A stretch of DNA of 64,000 nucleotides. Origin: Clostridia bacterium. Lineage in GTDB: Bacteria; Bacillota; Clostridia; Christensenellales; Aristaeellaceae. Below the pieces are notes generated by a model, which had not been told where the DNA came from, did no database searches, and saw only the letters and a list, made by a program, of their open reading frames with translations. Position numbers and translations under genes: made by a program. This document shows, in pieces, positions 62,725 through 64,000 of this stretch. The first letter of the stretch is position 1; each line of letters begins with the position of its first letter. The DNA lies in the NCBI GenBank assembly GCA_017509255.1, contig JAFWQA010000001.1, forward strand, positions 62,001 to 126,000. The letters run 5' to 3'.

Positions 62725-62955
62725 ATGACACTTGATACCGTGAAAGAGATGATCGCCGCCCAGCTGAAGGTGGATCCCGCCGCCATCACCCCCGAATCCA
62801 GACTGATGGAGGACCTGAAGGCTGACAGCGCCAACATCATGGTGATGATCATGGATCTGGAAGACCGTTTCGGCATCACAGTTGAGGACGATCAGATCAT
62901 GAAGCTCCGCACCGTGGGCGACGTGGTCAGCTATATTGAAAAGCTTCAGAAATAA
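62725..62955 (+). CDS. acpP: Acyl carrier protein
   Basis: A 76-residue acidic four-helix protein. The phosphopantetheine attachment site is Ser35 in KADSANIMVMI, a variant of the usual GADSLDTVEL; the rest (VEDDQIMKLRTVGDVVSYIE) is typical. It carries growing acyl chains for fatty acid synthesis and for PlsX. ATG 62725 follows AAAGGAGG at 62709-62716; the longer frame upstream overlaps plsX and is rejected. A TATAAT at 62689-62694 may give it an extra promoter, though the -35 is weak. Confidence 0.95.
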   Translation: MTLDTVKEMIAAQLKVDPAAITPESRLMEDLKADSANIMVMIMDLEDRFGITVEDDQIMKLRTVGDVVSYIEKLQK

Positions 62956-62958
62956 AGA

Positions 62959-63627
62959 ATGAAGAGGCTTGAAAAGGCTTTGGGGTATACGTTTCGCGAC
63001 GGGGAACTTCTCCGTCGCGCTTTGACGCACCCTTCTGTGGGAAAAAACGATAATCAGCGCCTGGAGTTTCTCGGAGACGCTGTGCTGCAGTATCTGATGA
63101 GTGACGCGCTGTACCGGGCATATCCGGAGAACCGGGAAGGCGGGCTGACCCATCTGCGGGCCCTGCTTGTCTGTGAGGCGGCACTGAGTCAGGTTGCTGC
63201 GAAGCTGGGAGTCGGAGAAGCCCTGATCATGGACCGCGGGGAAGAGCTGACCGGAGGGCGTGAAAAGCCGAGTGTGCTGTGCGACGCCATGGAAGCGATC
63301 CTCGCGGCAGTTTATCTGGACGGAGGCATGGAAGCGGCGCGGGAAGTCGTTAACCGATGCTGGCCGAGTCCGGAGGAGGTCCACCGCCCTTTGCAGGACA
63401 GCAAGGGTGAACTGCAGGAATACCTGCAGCGAAACGGAGGAGAAACGCCGACCTATGAAATTACGGGACAAAGCGGTCCGCCGCACGATCCTGTTTTTGA
63501 AGCGGCAGTGTACAGCCGGGGAGCTGAGCTGGCCCGCGGAACGGGCAATACCAAAAAGCGCGCCGAACAGGCGGCTGCCGTCAGAGCACTGGAAGTACTG
63601 AAACAAAAAGACAAGGGGGAAAACTGA
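62959..63627 (+). CDS. rnc: Ribonuclease III
   Basis: A 222-residue RNase [13 protein letters not shown] at about residues 34-43 is the catalytic signature, with the second acidic site in [15 protein letters not shown] near residue 108. Residues 150-220 form the double-stranded-RNA-binding domain ([18 protein letters not shown]... [16 protein letters not shown]). It processes rRNA precursors and cuts structured mRNAs. It begins three bases after the acpP stop. Confidence 0.96.
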   Translation: MKRLEKALGYTFRDGELLRRALTHPSVGKNDNQRLEFLGDAVLQYLMSDALYRAYPENREGGLTHLRALLVCEAALSQVAAKLGVGEALIMDRGEELTGGREKPSVLCDAMEAILAAVYLDGGMEAAREVVNRCWPSPEEVHRPLQDSKGELQEYLQRNGGETPTYEITGQSGPPHDPVFEAAVYSRGAELARGTGNTKKRAEQAAAVRALEVLKQKDKGEN

Positions 63628-63629
63628 TC

Positions 63630-64000
63630 ATGGCAAAAATCAGCATTGACCGTTCCCGCTCAAAGGGAACCATTTCCCGGTATATCTACGGCCACTTTGC
63701 CGAGCATCTGGGTAGGTGTATTTACGGCGGCATTTTTGTGGGGAAGGACAGCAAGATCCCGAACGTGAACGGAATGCGCACCGACGTCGTCGAGGCGATG
63801 AAAGCGCTGGAGCTCCCGGTGCTCCGCTGGCCGGGCGGCTGCTTTGCGGATGAGTATCACTGGAGGGACGGCATCGGTCCGCAGGAGAACCGCAAGAGGA
63901 TGGTCAACACCAACTGGGGCGGCGTGGTGGAAGACAACAGTTTCGGCACCCATGAGTTTCTGGAGCTGTGCCGCCAGGTCGGCTGTGAACCCTATATCAC
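63630..64000 (+). CDS. Alpha-L-arabinofuranosidase, GH51 (3' partial)
   Basis: The first 123 codons are visible; the frame runs off the right edge. [20 protein letters not shown] near residue 15, [20 protein letters not shown] near residue 66 and [18 protein letters not shown] near residue 90 are the N-terminal signatures of GH51 arabinofuranosidases. There is no signal peptide, so it would act in the cytoplasm on imported arabino-oligosaccharides. AAGGGGGAAAA precedes the ATG, two bases after rnc. Confidence 0.92.
   Translation, partial: MAKISIDRSRSKGTISRYIYGHFAEHLGRCIYGGIFVGKDSKIPNVNGMRTDVVEAMKALELPVLRWPGGCFADEYHWRDGIGPQENRKRMVNTNWGGVVEDNSFGTHEFLELCRQVGCEPYI

Overview
The window looks like a chromosomal segment of an anaerobic, gut- or rumen-type Firmicute (class Clostridia), judged from the short archaeal/eukaryotic-type prolyl-tRNA synthetase, the plsX-acpP-rnc order, GntR/LacI-hybrid and TRAP-TAXI families, strong AGGAGG ribosome sites, occasional TTG/GTG starts and a moderately high G+C impression (not computed). 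I see no tRNA, rRNA, CRISPR array, insertion sequence or prophage, and no gene-free stretch longer than 300 bases.

Layout. (1) 1-8388: end of a cell-surface glycan locus, with a Wzy-like polymerase cut by the left edge, then a pseudaminic acid operon (pseB, pseC, pseF, an ATP-grasp ligase, pseI, pseG) and a metallophosphoesterase. No PseH acetyltransferase is present; the ATP-grasp enzyme sits in the operon instead. (2) 8524-19712: a LysR regulator followed by a catabolic-looking block: DctM-like permease, small membrane protein, MmgE/PrpD enzyme, aldo/keto reductase, a phosphonopyruvate-decarboxylase-like TPP enzyme, an unassigned TIM-barrel protein, a CitE-like C-C lyase, both parts of an Fe-S hydro-lyase, and a MATE transporter. 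I cannot assign a known pathway to this set; it is the best candidate for an undescribed catabolic system. (3) 19737-25290: phosphonate biosynthesis: one polypeptide carrying two nucleotidyltransferase domains plus PEP mutase, an iron-type alcohol dehydrogenase and, convergent, a phosphonopyruvate decarboxylase. The predicted output is a nucleotide-activated 2-hydroxyethylphosphonate. (4) 25507-28681: a TAXI-type TRAP transporter.

(5) 28842-52785: a large surface-polysaccharide locus: Wzy/ligase-like protein, glycosyltransferases, an ABC exporter (TagGH/Wzm-Wzt type), a secreted fibronectin-III-repeat protein, dTDP-sugar genes rfbA/rfbC/rfbB (no rfbD), a minus-strand GT-C membrane protein, then CDP-sugar genes rfbF/rfbG/rfbH followed by an acetolactate-synthase-like TPP enzyme and a reductase. 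The latter order resembles the route to the branched sugar yersiniose. The operon ends with a polyprenyl-phosphate glycosyltransferase, a Wzx-like flippase and a LicD-family transferase. LicD could be the enzyme that places the phosphonate from region 3 on the glycan.

(6) 52806-64000: housekeeping and envelope genes: TrmH-type methyltransferase, GntR/LacI hybrid regulator, rlmH, a secreted barnase-like RNase with all catalytic residues and no visible barstar, a six-repeat peptidoglycan-binding lipoprotein, an Mrp-type Fe-S carrier, a DUF5711-like membrane protein, proS, plsX, acpP, rnc, and the start of a GH51 arabinofuranosidase cut by the right edge.
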